From Anas platyrhynchos (lineage: Eukaryota; Chordata; Aves; Anseriformes; Anatidae), in the NCBI RefSeq assembly GCF_047663525.1, contig NC_092616.1, forward strand, positions 2,145,501 through 2,209,500: a stretch of DNA of 64,000 bases, in the 5' to 3' direction. The position numbers were made by a program, and so were the translations under genes. The notes below the pieces were generated by a model, which saw nothing but the letters and a program-made list of their open reading frames with translations, was not told the origin of the DNA and searched no databases. This document shows positions 44,450 through 55,169 of the stretch, piece after piece; positions within the stretch are counted from its first letter, which is position 1, and every line of letters starts with the position of its first letter.

Positions 44450-45345
44450 TGTTACAAGCATTACATCACCTTCATAGTTGCTGACCACAATGTATATTTT
44501 ATTTATTTATTTATTTTTAACCTCAGTGTAGTAGTTGTGTTTGGCCTCAAAACTGTGTTGGATAGCACATTACATACTGTGTGTGTTCCCTGTTGTGCTG
44601 TTTATACTTTGTGGGGGCTGGTTTATGGTTATTAGTTTACTGACTAACACTGCCTTATGTTATGATAAAAGAACTGGTCATGAGATTAATCTGGTAGTTG
44701 TACTCAGCATTGCTGTCACCTTCATGCTCGTGGAACCTTCTCTCAGATACTATTCATAATTAACAGTCTCTATCTTTTCTCCTCGGGGAGCCAATGAATT
44801 GGAGGGATGAGGGGGGAAACTTCCCCACTTCTTCCCTTTCCCTTTCTCTTTACCTGCCCCTTTCTCCTCCAGGCTAGCTACAATAGCTCTTTGAAACTTT
44901 AAATATCCTTTGGATGTTCAAACCAGTCTGTTCCTATTGGTATGTCTCCTGAATGCATTTCAGGTTTTGTTTAAGGTTAGGGAAAACTATTTCAGAATGC
45001 CACACAAAGATGTGCAGGATAGCTGTGAGTGGCAGGGAGTGTGAGAGGATATGGGCAGGCACCTAGAACTGTGGGCACCTCCAATGCTTTGTTATTTCAT
45101 CCATGAACAAGTGCAGAAACCTAAAAAAATGGCAGAATGCTTGCAAAAGGAGTGTCATCACCCTGGCAGTTCCAAAGAGACAAATCAGTGCAATGTGCTG
45201 GGGCTTGGCCCTGTGCTTACTGAGTTGCAATCTACACAACTCCAATCCCTGCAAATGGAGCAGAGAACCAGACTGTGCCTGTATCAGTCGTAGGTATACA
45301 TGAGAAGGAACAAGAGAGATAAAGTCAGCTTGTTTCACAAGGAAA
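44450..45345 (+). mobile_element. ERVL-like leader and gag remnant, copy B
   Basis: Matches 6995-7860, including the TTACTTACTG-like leader and GCACCTAGAACTGTGGGC at 45058. It ends before the reverse-transcriptase part that copy A retains. 45345-45590 has only a possible CR1 tail trace at 45370. Confidence 0.6.
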
Positions 45346-45589
45346 CAAGGCAACTTCCTGTGTGAAGCCAGGAGTTGGACTCAATGATCCTTGTGCGTAC
45401 GGGTGATCCTTGTGAGTACAGGTGAACTTCAGAATTTTCTCTCTTGTGATGAATATACATCCTGAAAATTACATTTCTTCATAATAGTTATTGCACTTTG
45501 TGTGTGATGTTTTATGGAAAGAACTGAACCATTCGAAGTTATGAGTAGTTACTCTATTACTTAAGTATTAAAAAAATTACTGGGTATTC

Positions 45590-46440
45590 AGGCAGAGCTT
45601 TGCATTCTGAACATAAGCAACCAGGACATGCAAGACACCAGAGCCCTTTGGAGGATTCAGATGGAGCCAGGTGGAGATGAGATACCAGAGCACCTGCATA
45701 GCCAGCAGTGGTCTTTGTCCCTGTAACTGCAGCCCAGGCCAGAACAGGAAACTCCTTCAGAAAGAACACCCCCGTCCACTTTGTTCTCAGGATTAACCCA
45801 AAGTGGAAATGGCCATTGGGAACTCAAGATACTCTCTTTTGTTCCTAGTAGACAGCTGAACATCCATTTACCATCCTGGGTCATCTGTGGCAAATTCAGG
45901 CTGCAAGACTCAAGAACAGGACACTTCAAATGGCTGAGACAGAACCCATCAGCTTGCCCCTCTTTGGGTAATTGTCCCCTTCAAATTATGGGTATGAAAG
46001 AAAAAAATGTGAAATGACCCATCAGGTCAATGCACAGAGTAAGTCATACATATTGTGCTGTAGTGGCAGAAGACTAATCAACTAATCAGACTAATCATAC
46101 TAATCAAGGAGACCTAATCCATTTCAACTGTGAGATAGAGAAAACACACTAAAAATAGCGAAGGACATTCAGTTGTGGCCTAACATGAAGAAGGATGTAG
46201 AGCACTGGTGAAGGAACTGTCTTTTTGTGCCATCACCAATGTGGATTTACAAACACTACAACACCTAAAGGCAGTATGTCCTATGGCTCAGTCATCACAC
46301 AGGACAGGGGGAGGGAGCTGCCAGCCAACGGACACATTTGGGTGTGGACGGTGGGGCCCAGCAGAGACAAGGAGTCAAGGCAGTGGGGTGGGGGAGGCCA
46401 GGAGAAGCAGCCCAAGGGGTGGTGCTGCTTATGAAGACAC
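45590..46440 (+). repeat. Duplicated block G, copy 2
   Basis: Counterpart of 39650-40370. It contains a short local tandem ACTAATCA repeat at 46072-46105. No gene is seen. Confidence 0.6.
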
Positions 46441-47500
46441 CTTTGTGTCAGCAGCCTGAGTGGGCAGCAGCTCTGTAAAGGCGAGGGGAGGCCAGGAAGC
46501 TCATGCCAAGAGCGCTTCTGCCAGCAGAGACAAGACCAGCAGTGAGGCCAAGGGGAGAAGCAGGCCTAGGGCAGGGGGCTGCAAGGGCCATGTTGAGCTC
46601 CCTACTCCTGTAGCAATCAGCGCTGGCCTTCAGCAGATGTGCTGGCCGGCATGCACTGGGAGGTCTTGGATTGCATCAAAGAGCAGCAAGGAGGGCACTG
46701 GAGAGGGCTGGGGCGAGGTGGGTGGCAGAGCCGCATGCAGGGGCTGGCTGGGGGTCCCCTCTGCTGCAGTCAGGGCACAGAGCATGGCAGGAGGAGGGCA
46801 GGCAGGGCTCGTGGCCACAGTGCAGAGCCTGGCCCTGGACACTCCATGACCACCTTGCAGGTCCTGGCAGGCTGCGGTGAGGGGATGAATGCCCTGGGCC
46901 CCCTTCCTGCTCTGCCCAGGCCAGCAAGGGCCCAGAGCAGCCTCCTCTCCCCTGCCCCTGCAGCTCTGGGCTCCATTCGTGCAGCCCTGGCTCCGCAGCA
47001 CCAAGCCCTGCTGGGAGCCCTCCCATGCATGCTGCCACCGCTCCCTGATGCTGCTGTTGCCCTCTGCCAGGCACTGCCCAGTCCAGCCCAGCTCCTGCCC
47101 ACCTCTCTCCAGCTCCCTGCCCTCTCCCCAGCCCAGCCTGGCCCAGCAGCCCAGGGCAGTGCCCTCCGCAGGCTGCTGCAGGGCTCTGGGCACAGCCACC
47201 ACAGCCCCAGCCCCTCACAAGGCACCACAGCTGTTGGGACAAAGGTGGCTCTGGGCCTCCCCAGCAGCCCCCGGGCTGGGGCCAGCCAAGGCTCAGGAGA
47301 TGGAGATCCATGAAGCTGCAGGAACCCTGCTCTCTTTCCTGGGAGATCCCCAGCACAGAGTGCCTGTGCCCTGCAGGGCCAGCCCCACTCCCCAGGCCAG
47401 CACAAGAGGCCTGGCCCAGGCATAGAGCAGCCTGCCCCAAACAGGGGCCTGCAGAAAAAGCTTTCTCCTTTATGCCTCTGGGTATGCCCAGAAATGCTGC
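46440..47500 (+). repeat. GC-rich block F, copy 3, with very long open frames
   Basis: Matches block F around 46720-46830 (GGGGCTGGCTGGGGGTCCCCT) and 47150-47220 (CTCTGGGCACAGCCACCACAG). It carries the longest open frame of the window (47935-46676, minus, 419 codons) and overlapping frames of 278, 224 and 192 codons. Composition rather than selection may explain these. Confidence 0.6.
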
Positions 47501-47992
47501 GCTGCTCTTCCCCAGGGCTATCCCTGCTCCCAGAGAGCCTTGTCCAGGGCAGTGTGTCCGTGCTGGCCTGTCCTGCTGTTGCTGCTTCCCTCCCCGTGCA
47601 CCCCACCGAGCCCCGAGCTGGTGGTGCTGCTCTGTAAAGCCAGGGAGCTGTGATGCCCTGGGACCCCCAGGGGATTCTCCAGTGCCCATGCTGCTCAGGG
47701 TGGGCAGCAGACCCAAGTCAGTGGGGCTCTCTGCTGCTGAGCCCCTTTCCATCTGCCCTGGTGTCTCAGCAGCACAGGGCAGTGCTTGGCAGGGCCGTGG
47801 GGTATCTCTAAGTGATGAAAGGGCAGGCAAGTGGTGTACTAGATCCAATTCAGGAGCTTTCAAAGAAGCTGTCCTGAACCACAGTTGACTCTTTGGTGCC
47901 TTTGCCTGCTGGCTCCTCACAATCCCTGCAGGCATGGCAGAGCCCTTCTTAACCCATCGGCTCCTCAGGTTCAGCTTTTCCTTTGGAACTCT

Positions 47993-48250
47993 CTACATTG
48001 TATCATCACTCATTAGATGACTCTCTACCAACCCATACTCACACACTGTCCCTGGAGATGAGCTGACATCTCCTTGCACATCTGAATTCCTCTTCATGAT
48101 GCCATTTGCAATCATCCCCAGCACAAGTGGGACAATCCCAAGCAGATAAGTCAAAGGCCAGTTATTGTTTGCTGGGCCATAGGCAAGCAAGAAGGCAGCT
48201 CCCAGTCCAGCCCTTGGTCCTTCACTGATGACTCTGGGGCTCTGATCCAT
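47993..48250 (-). CDS. Small ORF with one predicted membrane segment (85 aa), function unknown
   Basis: The frame starts MDQSPRVISEG and has a hydrophobic stretch at about residues 27-50 (NNWPLTYLLGIVPLVLGMIA), followed by KR and an acidic tail ending SDDTM. Base composition differs from the GC-rich block beside it. There is no similarity to the ORs or to retroelement frames in this window. It could be the last exon of an unrecognised gene: the text before it has an AG-rich junction and 'cctcacaATGG'. It could also be chance. 48250-48916 shows nothing else I can support. Confidence 0.3.
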   Translation of the reverse strand: MDQSPRVISEGPRAGLGAAFLLAYGPANNNWPLTYLLGIVPLVLGMIANGIMKRNSDVQGDVSSSPGTVCEYGLVESHLMSDDTM

Positions 48251-48916
48251 TGTGAGGCCCAGAAAAGCAAGAGGTCTTTTCAGGAAGCAGCTCCTTGGGT
48301 GTATTTCTGAAACCAGGTTTGCAAGAGGTGTTCAGAGATATTGCAGAGATGCCACTGTAGAGATTACAAGACTGTCACCAAGGTACATGAAATCTGAGGG
48401 CTAACACAAAGACAAGAGTACAAGAGAACAATGTAGAAGCCTGAAGAGAGTAGATGTGAAAAGACCAGGTCCTGCTGCTGGCCATGGCTATGGCTCCAGG
48501 GAAGCAGCAGACCCGACCTGAAGGTAGCAGAGAGGCAGAGCCCAGTGGGCAGTGAGCGACAGCCCCAAGGGCCACCAGTGCTGCTCCTCCATGTGGCAGC
48601 TGGGCTGTTGGTCCTGAGCCCCTACTGCGTGCTGGGGTTGCTCCCCCAGCTCCAAAAAAGATGGGAAGGGACGGAAGCTGAGACCAATGCATTTCTGCTG
48701 GATTCTTTGCTCTCTTTATCTGAACAGGAAGCCCAGTTCCATAAGTACATGACATACTTGGTTCAAAAATAAAATAGAACACAGGATACTAAGAATAGCA
48801 TCTCTGAATGAAAATCACAAGGTTCAGAAAATAGTACAAAAGTAAGACTGCTCTAACACATATTCAGAAAAAAAAATAAAAATTGAGTTAGGACTGTTCA
48901 GACTTTGGGCCCGTTA

Positions 48917-49849
48917 TTAATGGTGAAGAAACATATATCCAAAGAGTTTCCTCAATGCATCCTTAAGCTCCTTGTTTCTCATGCTGTAGATGAGGGGATT
49001 CATGGCTGCAGGAACCACTGAGTACAGAACTGCCACAACCAGGTTCAGGGATGGGGAGGAGATGGAGGGGGGCTTCAGGTAAGCAAACATGCCAGTGCTG
49101 ATAAATAGGGAGACCACTGCAAGGTGAGGGAGGCACGTGGAAAAGACTTTGTGCTGGCTCTGCTCAGAGGGGATCTTCAGCACGGCCCTGAAAATCTGCA
49201 GATAGGACAGCACAATGAAAACAAAACAGCCAAATGCTAAACAGACACTAACTACAATGAGCTCAACCTCCCTGAGGAATGACTCTGAGCAGGACAGCTT
49301 GAGGATTTGAGGAAGCTCACAGAAGAACTGATCAAGCTCATTACCTCGGCAGAGGGGCAGGGAAAATGTATTAACTGTGTGCAGGACAGCATCAAGAAAG
49401 CCACTGCCCCAGGCAGCTGCTGCCATCTTGGCACAAGCTCTGCTGCCCAGGAGGGTCCCGTAGTGCAGGGGCTTGCAGATGGCCACGTAGCGGTCGTAGG
49501 CCATGATGGTAAGAACAGAATATTCAGCTGCTATAAAGAAGAGAAAGAAAAAGACCTGTGCAGCACATCCTTCATAGGAGATGGCCCTGGTGTCCCAGAG
49601 GGCATTGGCCATAGCTTTGGGCACAGTGGTGGAAATGGATCCCAGGTTGAGGAGGGCAAGGTTGAGGAGGAAAAAGTACATGGGGGTGTGGAGGCAGTGG
49701 TCGAAGGCTACAGCGGTGAGGATGAGGCCGTTGCCCAGGAGGGCAGCCAAGTAGATGCCCAGGAAGAGCGCGAAGTGCAGGAGCTGCAGCTCCCGTGTGT
49801 CTGCAAATGGCAGGAGGAGGAACTCACTCACAGAGCTGATGTTCGGCAT
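48917..49849 (-). CDS. Olfactory receptor, OR14-like (intact, 310 aa)
   Basis: Start MPNISSVSEF with N-glycosylation site N3-I-S. Motifs: LGNG 38-41, PMYFFL 56-61, MAYDRYVAIC 116-125, Cys95/Cys177, SYLQIF 215-220, KVFSTCLPHL 234-243 and NPLIYSMRN 284-292. The tail is shorter than in its neighbours (ends GYMFLHH). Distinctive changes are DHCLHTP for DHRLHTP, LLNLGSIS for LLDLGCIS, and CRGNELDQF for CQGNAVDQF in the second extracellular loop. The acceptor CCTCTTCACAG ends at 49870, and exon 2 begins with an out-of-frame ATG (49869-49867) whose short frame stops inside the gene. No poly(A) signal at the usual distance was found. Confidence 0.95.
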   Translation of the reverse strand: MPNISSVSEFLLLPFADTRELQLLHFALFLGIYLAALLGNGLILTAVAFDHCLHTPMYFFLLNLALLNLGSISTTVPKAMANALWDTRAISYEGCAAQVFFFLFFIAAEYSVLTIMAYDRYVAICKPLHYGTLLGSRACAKMAAAAWGSGFLDAVLHTVNTFSLPLCRGNELDQFFCELPQILKLSCSESFLREVELIVVSVCLAFGCFVFIVLSYLQIFRAVLKIPSEQSQHKVFSTCLPHLAVVSLFISTGMFAYLKPPSISSPSLNLVVAVLYSVVPAAMNPLIYSMRNKELKDALRKLFGYMFLHH

Positions 49850-49869
49850 TTTCTGAATTTCAGTGTCAT

Positions 49870-51118
49870 CTGTGAAGAGGGGAAAGTAGAACAAAGTTAG
49901 ACAAGACTTCTCTCAGGATAACCTACTGCAAGTCTTAAGAGCACCCCCAAAAAGAGCCTCTTTCTTTGCAGGACAGCCTTTCTGCAGGTCTCTTGATTAA
50001 GCTGCAGCACGTGCTGTCTGAGAGTGGCACTGGGAGCAGGGGCTGCTGTGGGCTCCAGAGGAGTCCTTCCCGCTGTGCCGCAGGAGGGAAGCAGGAACAT
50101 GGGGGAAACTGAGGTGCCGTCCACTTGTCACATCCATGCGCTTTGTAGTGTTGTTGCAAACAACTCATCTCAATGCAGAGCAGAACGGCAGGGATTTTGT
50201 TTGCCTTTTTTTTGTTTCTTTTTTCTTTTATTTTCTTTTATCAATTACCCTTTTCACGCTTAGGAGAGAACTTGAACTCCCTGACATTTCCTCTACACTC
50301 CTGGTGAAATCCTATGGGTGCCAGGAGGCAAACAGACTGTCCCTTGATGAAGACTGAGCAGTGCAGCTTTGCCCATCAGACCAGTTCTCAGTTGTCCTCA
50401 GTTGTCCTTTGCCACACCTCTGAGTTTCAAGACCATCCTGCTCAGGTATTTCCATGAGAAGAAACTGGATATGGCTGCCAAGGAAGGAAAGAGACAGCAA
50501 GGCAGATGGAGCTTGGGAGCTTCTCCTCGTCTGGGCTCTGCCTGCTATGCTGGCCATGCCTGCCACATAGCCCCTGCATGCGCTGAGGAGGCCATGGAGG
50601 GGCTGCTCCAGGGGAAGGGGTCTGCACTGCAGGGCATGGCTGCAAGGTGCCCGAATCCCCCACTGCCATGGTGTTTCTGCCAACAGCTCCTTCTGGCCAC
50701 CTGCCCCTCTCTCTGCTGCCTGCAGCTGTCCCTGCCGAGAGCTGCTGCTCTGCGCCCACCTCTTCTTTCTCCCTGCCTATGTTCACAGACCCCATCCCAC
50801 AAGGCTGTGCTCAGCACTGCCCTGCAGCACCCTGCCACCAGCAGGGCATGGCCAAGGGGCACCTCCATGGCTGCAGGAGCTACGGTAGCAGCTGACAGAG
50901 AGCCCGGCATGGGCAGCCAGGGCAGGGTGTTCTGGGCTGACAGGGGGCACCTGGGTTAGGGCACTCCAAGGGGCTCCTGCCAGACTTTCTCACCTCGCAG
51001 TGCAATCCAGCAGGGCTCTCAAAGCCTACTGCATTGCCCACTGCCCTCCCAGAAATAAGACCCAGCAGGAGACCCTTCCAGGAGCTGCAGCTGCATGGCC
51101 CTGCAGCCAGAGACTTAC
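49870..51118 (-). other. Predicted intron of the OR at 48917-49849
   Basis: Donor GTAAGT at 51118-51113, acceptor at 49870, 1249 bases. 50690-50890 is a diverged version of the intron block at 35230-35430. A TTTTCTTTTATTTTC tract lies near 50220. No gene is seen. Confidence 0.55.
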
Positions 51119-51380
51119 CTTGTCAAGGGCTGTGCAGATTTCTCCTCCAGTCAGCTCTCAGCATCCTGCCACTCTCAACTGCCTCCAACCCCTCTCTCGT
51201 TCTCTCTTCCCCGTGTGCCACCTGCAATTAGAGTCCCCAGCCCTGCTGTACTGTGCAGAGGAGCTGCTCCTGGGCAGAGCTGTCTCTCTGCACCAGGACC
51301 CTCTTGCCAGGAGCTCTCTCTGTCCCAGGAGCCCAGCCCAGGTCAGCAGCAGAAGTCCAGCCCAATTCATTGGAATCACC
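51119..51380 (-). promoter_or_regulatory. Diverged OR upstream exon and putative promoter (unit of OR at 48917)
   Basis: Recognisable by CTGTGCAGAGGAGCTGCTCC (51255), the LARSS-type block and the donor GACAAG|GTAAGT. The O/E-type core has changed (TGTCCCAGGAG at 51321-51331), and the exon frame from its ATG meets TGA before the donor. This is the most diverged of the six copies. 51380-51790 holds nothing recognised. Confidence 0.5.
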
Positions 51381-51794
51381 CCTCTAGGGGCTTCGGTGAT
51401 GAGCCCACAAACCTCAGGCACTGAGAGAAAACTGAAGAAATCTCTCAAGAAGTCCAAGTCAAATGCAAGTTTCCTGGAGTGCCCCCCGAGGGCCAGAACT
51501 GACATAGTCTCCCCTGGAGCTCGTTAGAGCAGAACTTTGGAGGCAGTGAGGACAAGGAGACAAAGGCAATGTGAAGGTGACACTGATGCATAGGAAAAAT
51601 GGATGTGTTTCACCAAGCACAAAGGACAAGCCTTGACCCTTGGCTCCTAGGAAGGGAGATCCTTTCCCTTCTCACATTTCTCTGGGCTCTTCCTGAGGCA
51701 TTAGGGGATGGGGATGTGCATGGCCAAGTGCAGGAGAATGGTATGACCCCTGCCTGGTTCGTGGGAGGGGGAGAATATGTAATGGGGCTCCTGG

Positions 51795-52030
51795 TGCTTT
51801 AATGATAAGCTGTCTCCTCATAGGCATCAGTGGCAGAGACAACAGCCAGAGCCATGGACATGAAGACCCCAGTCCTGCTGGGACTTTCAGCCTTGCCACA
51901 GCCCTTGCTCCTCTCCATACCTGGCTGTCCTAAGGACTCCCAGACCTGCACCTCTTTCCCTGCTGGCTGCAGACCCTTGTGCCTGTGGTGTCACTCCGGA
52001 TCTGAGCTGAGTCTGATAACTCAGACCACC
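51795..52030 (+). repeat. Dispersed repeat R3, copy 1
   Basis: Same as 52545-52775 (about 220 bases, roughly 80 percent by eye). Shared text: GAGCTGTCTCCTCATAG-type, GTGGCAGAGACAACAGCCA, CTCCCAGACCTGCACCTCTTTCC and GGATCTGAGCTGAG. The pair brackets a CR1 fragment. Confidence 0.75.
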
Positions 52031-52084
52031 CAGCCACGATGATGACACCAATGAATTATTCTTTGAAGAGCTAATACCTCAAGA

Positions 52085-52480
52085 TCAGTTGCCCTTGTCC
52101 TGATGGGGAATTCAACTTGCCAGTCGTCAACTGTGATTACCACATGGCCAACACAAGCAGGTCCAGGAGGTTCCTAAAGCACCTTGAAGATCACTTTTTG
52201 GTTCAGGTGCTAAGGGAGCCAACTAGGAAAGGTGCCCCCCTTGATCTGTTGCTGGAGAACAGAGTGGGTCTTGTGGGAGATGTGGCAATTGGCAGCCATC
52301 TTGGTCATAATGACCATGAAGTTGTTGAGTTTATAATATTTGGTGACAGGAGGAAAACTGCCACCAAAACTTCAGTCCTGGATATGGGGAGAGCAGACTT
52401 CAGGCTGCCTGGAGAACTAGTTAGACAGGTCCCCTGGGAAACTGCTTTTGAAGTCATTGGCGTCCATCAGTGCTGGTCAG
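52085..52480 (+). mobile_element. CR1 LINE fragment, end of endonuclease domain
   Basis: The frame reads MANTSRSRRFLKHLEDHFLVQVL, LLDLLLENRVGLVGDV and GHNDHEVVEF, matching the CR1 copy at 38220-38420. Both ends are truncated. Confidence 0.85.
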
Positions 52481-52544
52481 TCTTAAGCGCTGCCTCCTAA
52501 AAGCACAGGATCAGGCAATTCCAAAATATCAGCAATGAGACCGT

Positions 52545-52775
52545 GGTGCTCTAATGATGAGCTGTCTCCTCATAGTCCACAGTGGCAGAGACAACAGCCA
52601 TAGCCACAGGGATAAATATCTTGGTCTTGTTGGGACTTTCAGCCTTGCTAAGTCCTTGTTCCTCTCCAGACCAGGATACCCTAGGGACTCCCAGACTTAC
52701 ACCTCTTTCCCTGCTGGCTGTAGACCCTTGTCCGTGTCATGTCACACCGGATCTGAGCTGAGAAAGACAACTCAG
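52545..52775 (+). repeat. Dispersed repeat R3, copy 2
   Basis: Direct repeat of 51795-52030. 52775-53255 has no recognised feature. Confidence 0.75.
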
Positions 52776-53259
52776 ATTTTCTTGGTGGCCGTGTTCCTTG
52801 TAAGGCAGCTCTGTAGGAAGCTGGCCTGGTTCCTGGTGAGCAGGCACCACTGCTCGTATGGCATCCCTCATGGTGCCCAGGCCCTCTTCCTCCTAGGCAC
52901 AGCTCATTCAGCAGGGTCCCAGTCTGCCCCGATGTGTAGGGTTCTTCTGTTGCAGGACTAGGCTTTTCTCCTTCAAAATGTCAAGAGGTTTCTGTAGGCA
53001 AAATCCTGCTGTTTCTCAAGGTTCCCCTGGACAGATGTTCCAATGCGTCAGCTGTTAATGTCTATAGGCAGATGGCTCACCCTGATTGTGCTGTCTCTCA
53101 CAAGATAGCAGCATTGGCAGTTGCAGGAGAGTTTGGACAATACAGGGGTAACTAGTTGAATGGAGTTGCAGCACAGACTCACAGAGGGCTTGAGCATGGA
53201 AGGCTGCCAGAGTCCACCTTTTCTGTGCTTCCTTCTCATGCCTTCTGTCATTTTGTTTG

Positions 53260-53560
53260 GAGCTTTGTCCTAAATCTTGGAAGGCTTTGCAGAGAGAAAA
53301 ACAGAAGGGCCAAAGCCTAACTGGAGATCAGTCTGGCTGTTACCATCAAAGACAATAAAAATGTTTTTAGAAATACACAAGAAGGGGAGGATTAAGGAGA
53401 ATCTTCATACTTTATTGGATGTGGAGGGAAACATTTTGACAATAGATGAGAAAAAGACTGAGATATTTAATGCCTTCTTTGCCTCAGTCTTTAGCAGCAA
53501 GGCCAGTTGTTGCCCTGGTACTCAGCCCCTGAGCTGGTAGATAGGGACAGGGAGCTGACA
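53260..53560 (+). mobile_element. CR1 LINE fragment, linker to RT entry
   Basis: 'cagagagaaaaacagaaggg' matches 38765 onward. The frame EKKTEIFNAFFASVFSSKASC is the usual CR1 linker before the RT domain. In CR1 it would follow the fragment at 52085-52480, so the two may be one element split by repeat R3 and unknown text. Confidence 0.8.
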
Positions 53561-53974
53561 AAGGGGTGACACTTTTCACAACTTCTTCACTCTCCCTTTC
53601 TCCTTCTCCTCCCCTTTCTCTTCCAGGCTAGTTACAATAGCTTCAAAGCTTTCGGTATCCTGGGGATGGTCAAACCAGCCTGTTCCTATTGTGATGTCTC
53701 CTGAATGTGCTTCATCTTTTGTTTAAGGTTAAACAAGTACTTGAGAGTGCCATCCAGAAGTCTGCCCCAAGGCAGGAGATTTAGTAGAGGCTAGGAGTAT
53801 GGGAGGATACTAGCAGGCACCTAGAGCAGTGGGCACATCCAATGCTTTGGAACTTCACCCCTGAGCAAGTGCAGAATCCTAAAAAAAATGGTGAAATGCA
53901 TGAAAAAGGGTTGTGAAAAGACACAAATCGCTGCAAAGAGCTGGGGTTTTTCCTATGTTTAGAAGACACAGTCA

Positions 53975-54165
53975 ATGCTACTCCAAGTCCAGTGACAGGC
54001 CCTCCCACAAGTCCAGCCTGTGTGACGGCTCCTGCTGCCACTCCAATTCCTCTGAAAGGCCCTGCAGCCACAGCAAATCCTGCGATGGGCCCTGCAGACA
54101 CTCCAACCCCTGTGACAGGCCCTGCAGCCACTCCAGCCCCTCTGATCCTCTGATGGGCCCCATAG
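53975..54165 (+). repeat. Coding-like minisatellite, units of 24-27 bases
   Basis: About seven units built on CACTCCA(A/G)CCC(C/T)TGTGACAGGCCCTGCAGC. In the Gag-compatible frame each unit reads TP-x-P-V-T-G-P-A. Copies A (7780) and B (45235) have about one unit at this place. Confidence 0.85.
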
Positions 54166-54238
54166 CTGGGCCAGAGAACCAACCTGTGCCACTAGTGGTT
54201 ACACCTATATGCAAGAGAAAAAAATGGATGAAAAAAAA

Positions 54239-54272
54239 CCTTTTTTTTTGTTTTTTTTTTTTTTTTTTTTTT
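54239..54272 (+). repeat. Poly(T) tract
   Basis: Thirty-two T with one G, inside the ERVL remnant. Confidence 0.95.
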
Positions 54273-54764
54273 AGAAAGGAAACTCCTATGCAGACAAGAA
54301 AGGAGGAAGAAGACAAGGAATGCTTCGACAAAGTTGGGCCATCAAGGAAGAAGGAGGGCAAAGAGGAAGAGATCAGAACAGCATCAGTAACCACAAGACC
54401 CCTATCCCAGATTTGTGAAAAAATGTCAGTCATCATCTAGATGAGCACATTGTCACTTGGCTGCTCCAGTGCTGGGAGAACAGGGCCAATAGCCTGGAAT
54501 TAGAGGGCAGAGAAGCCAAGCAGCTGGGATCCCCCTCTAGGGAAGGGGTGATGGACAAAGCAATTGGCCCTACCATTTACCATGGACTGACCCAGACTGC
54601 CCTGCAATGGGGGAAGCTCCTGAACACCTGCAATACCTTGGTGACATCATCATGTGGGGCAACAGAGCAGAAGTATTTGAGAAAGGGAAGGAAAGAATCC
54701 AAATCCTTCTGAAAGCTGGTTTTACCCTAAAACAAATGTCAAGGGACCGCAACACTTGATTCCC

Positions 54765-55037
54765 ATGCAGGCTGGCCAGGGCTGGGCGGACCGCTGATCA
54801 AGGACAGGCTGGGCATCGATCATTGGGTGGTGAGCAATTGTATTGTGCATCACTTGCTTTGTACACCTAATTATTATTGTTGTTATTGTTGCTGTTATTA
54901 TTATTATTAATCTCTTCCTTTTCTGTCCTTTTAAACTGTCTTCATCTCAACCCATGAGCTTTACAGTTGTGGAGCTGTAGGGGCAGTGAGCTAACAGCTG
55001 TGTGGTGCTCAGCTGCCAGATGTGTTAAACCACAACA
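54765..55037 (+). mobile_element. ERVL-type LTR, 3' half
   Basis: Matches the second half of 62507-63083: GGTGAGCAATTGTATTGTGCA, the TTATTATTG tract and GTTAAACCACAACA at 55024-55037. U3 is absent. Confidence 0.8.
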
Positions 55038-55169
55038 TATTGACAACTGTACATCAATAGCACAAATCACTCTTCTAACATCAGTCTCTCCCATGTTGAG
55101 CAAGGAGCAGTCGCTGCTGACTTCAGTCTGCTTCAAACACCACACCCCAGGAGAGACCCCGATGACTTC

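Larger units (their letters stand above)
53575..54755 (+). pseudogene. ERVL-like gag to reverse-transcriptase remnant
   Basis: 53580-53970 matches 7385-7790 and 44815-45235. 53975-54165 is a Pro/Ala/Thr-rich coding-like minisatellite. 54440-54560 (GAATTAGAGGGCAGAG, ELEGR) matches 8090-8200 in Gag. 54590-54752 reads as a reverse-transcriptase palm with LQYLGDIIMWGN, in which the first Asp of the catalytic pair is Gly, followed by ILLKAGFTLKQ. The ERVL-type LTR sequence beginning near 54765 follows in the same direction, but most of pol between is deleted. Inactive. Confidence 0.75.

Noticed and set aside
46676-47935. 419-codon minus-strand ORF as a protein-coding gene
   Set aside because: No domain, start context or splice support. 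Other frames over the same bases are also open for 190-280 codons, so composition may suffice. Kept as a finding only.
53913-54440. 175-codon Cys/Ser-rich ORF (CHSNPCDRP repeats) as a metallothionein-like or keratin-like protein
   Set aside because: It is a shifted reading of the ERVL gag minisatellite, then runs through a poly(T) tract.
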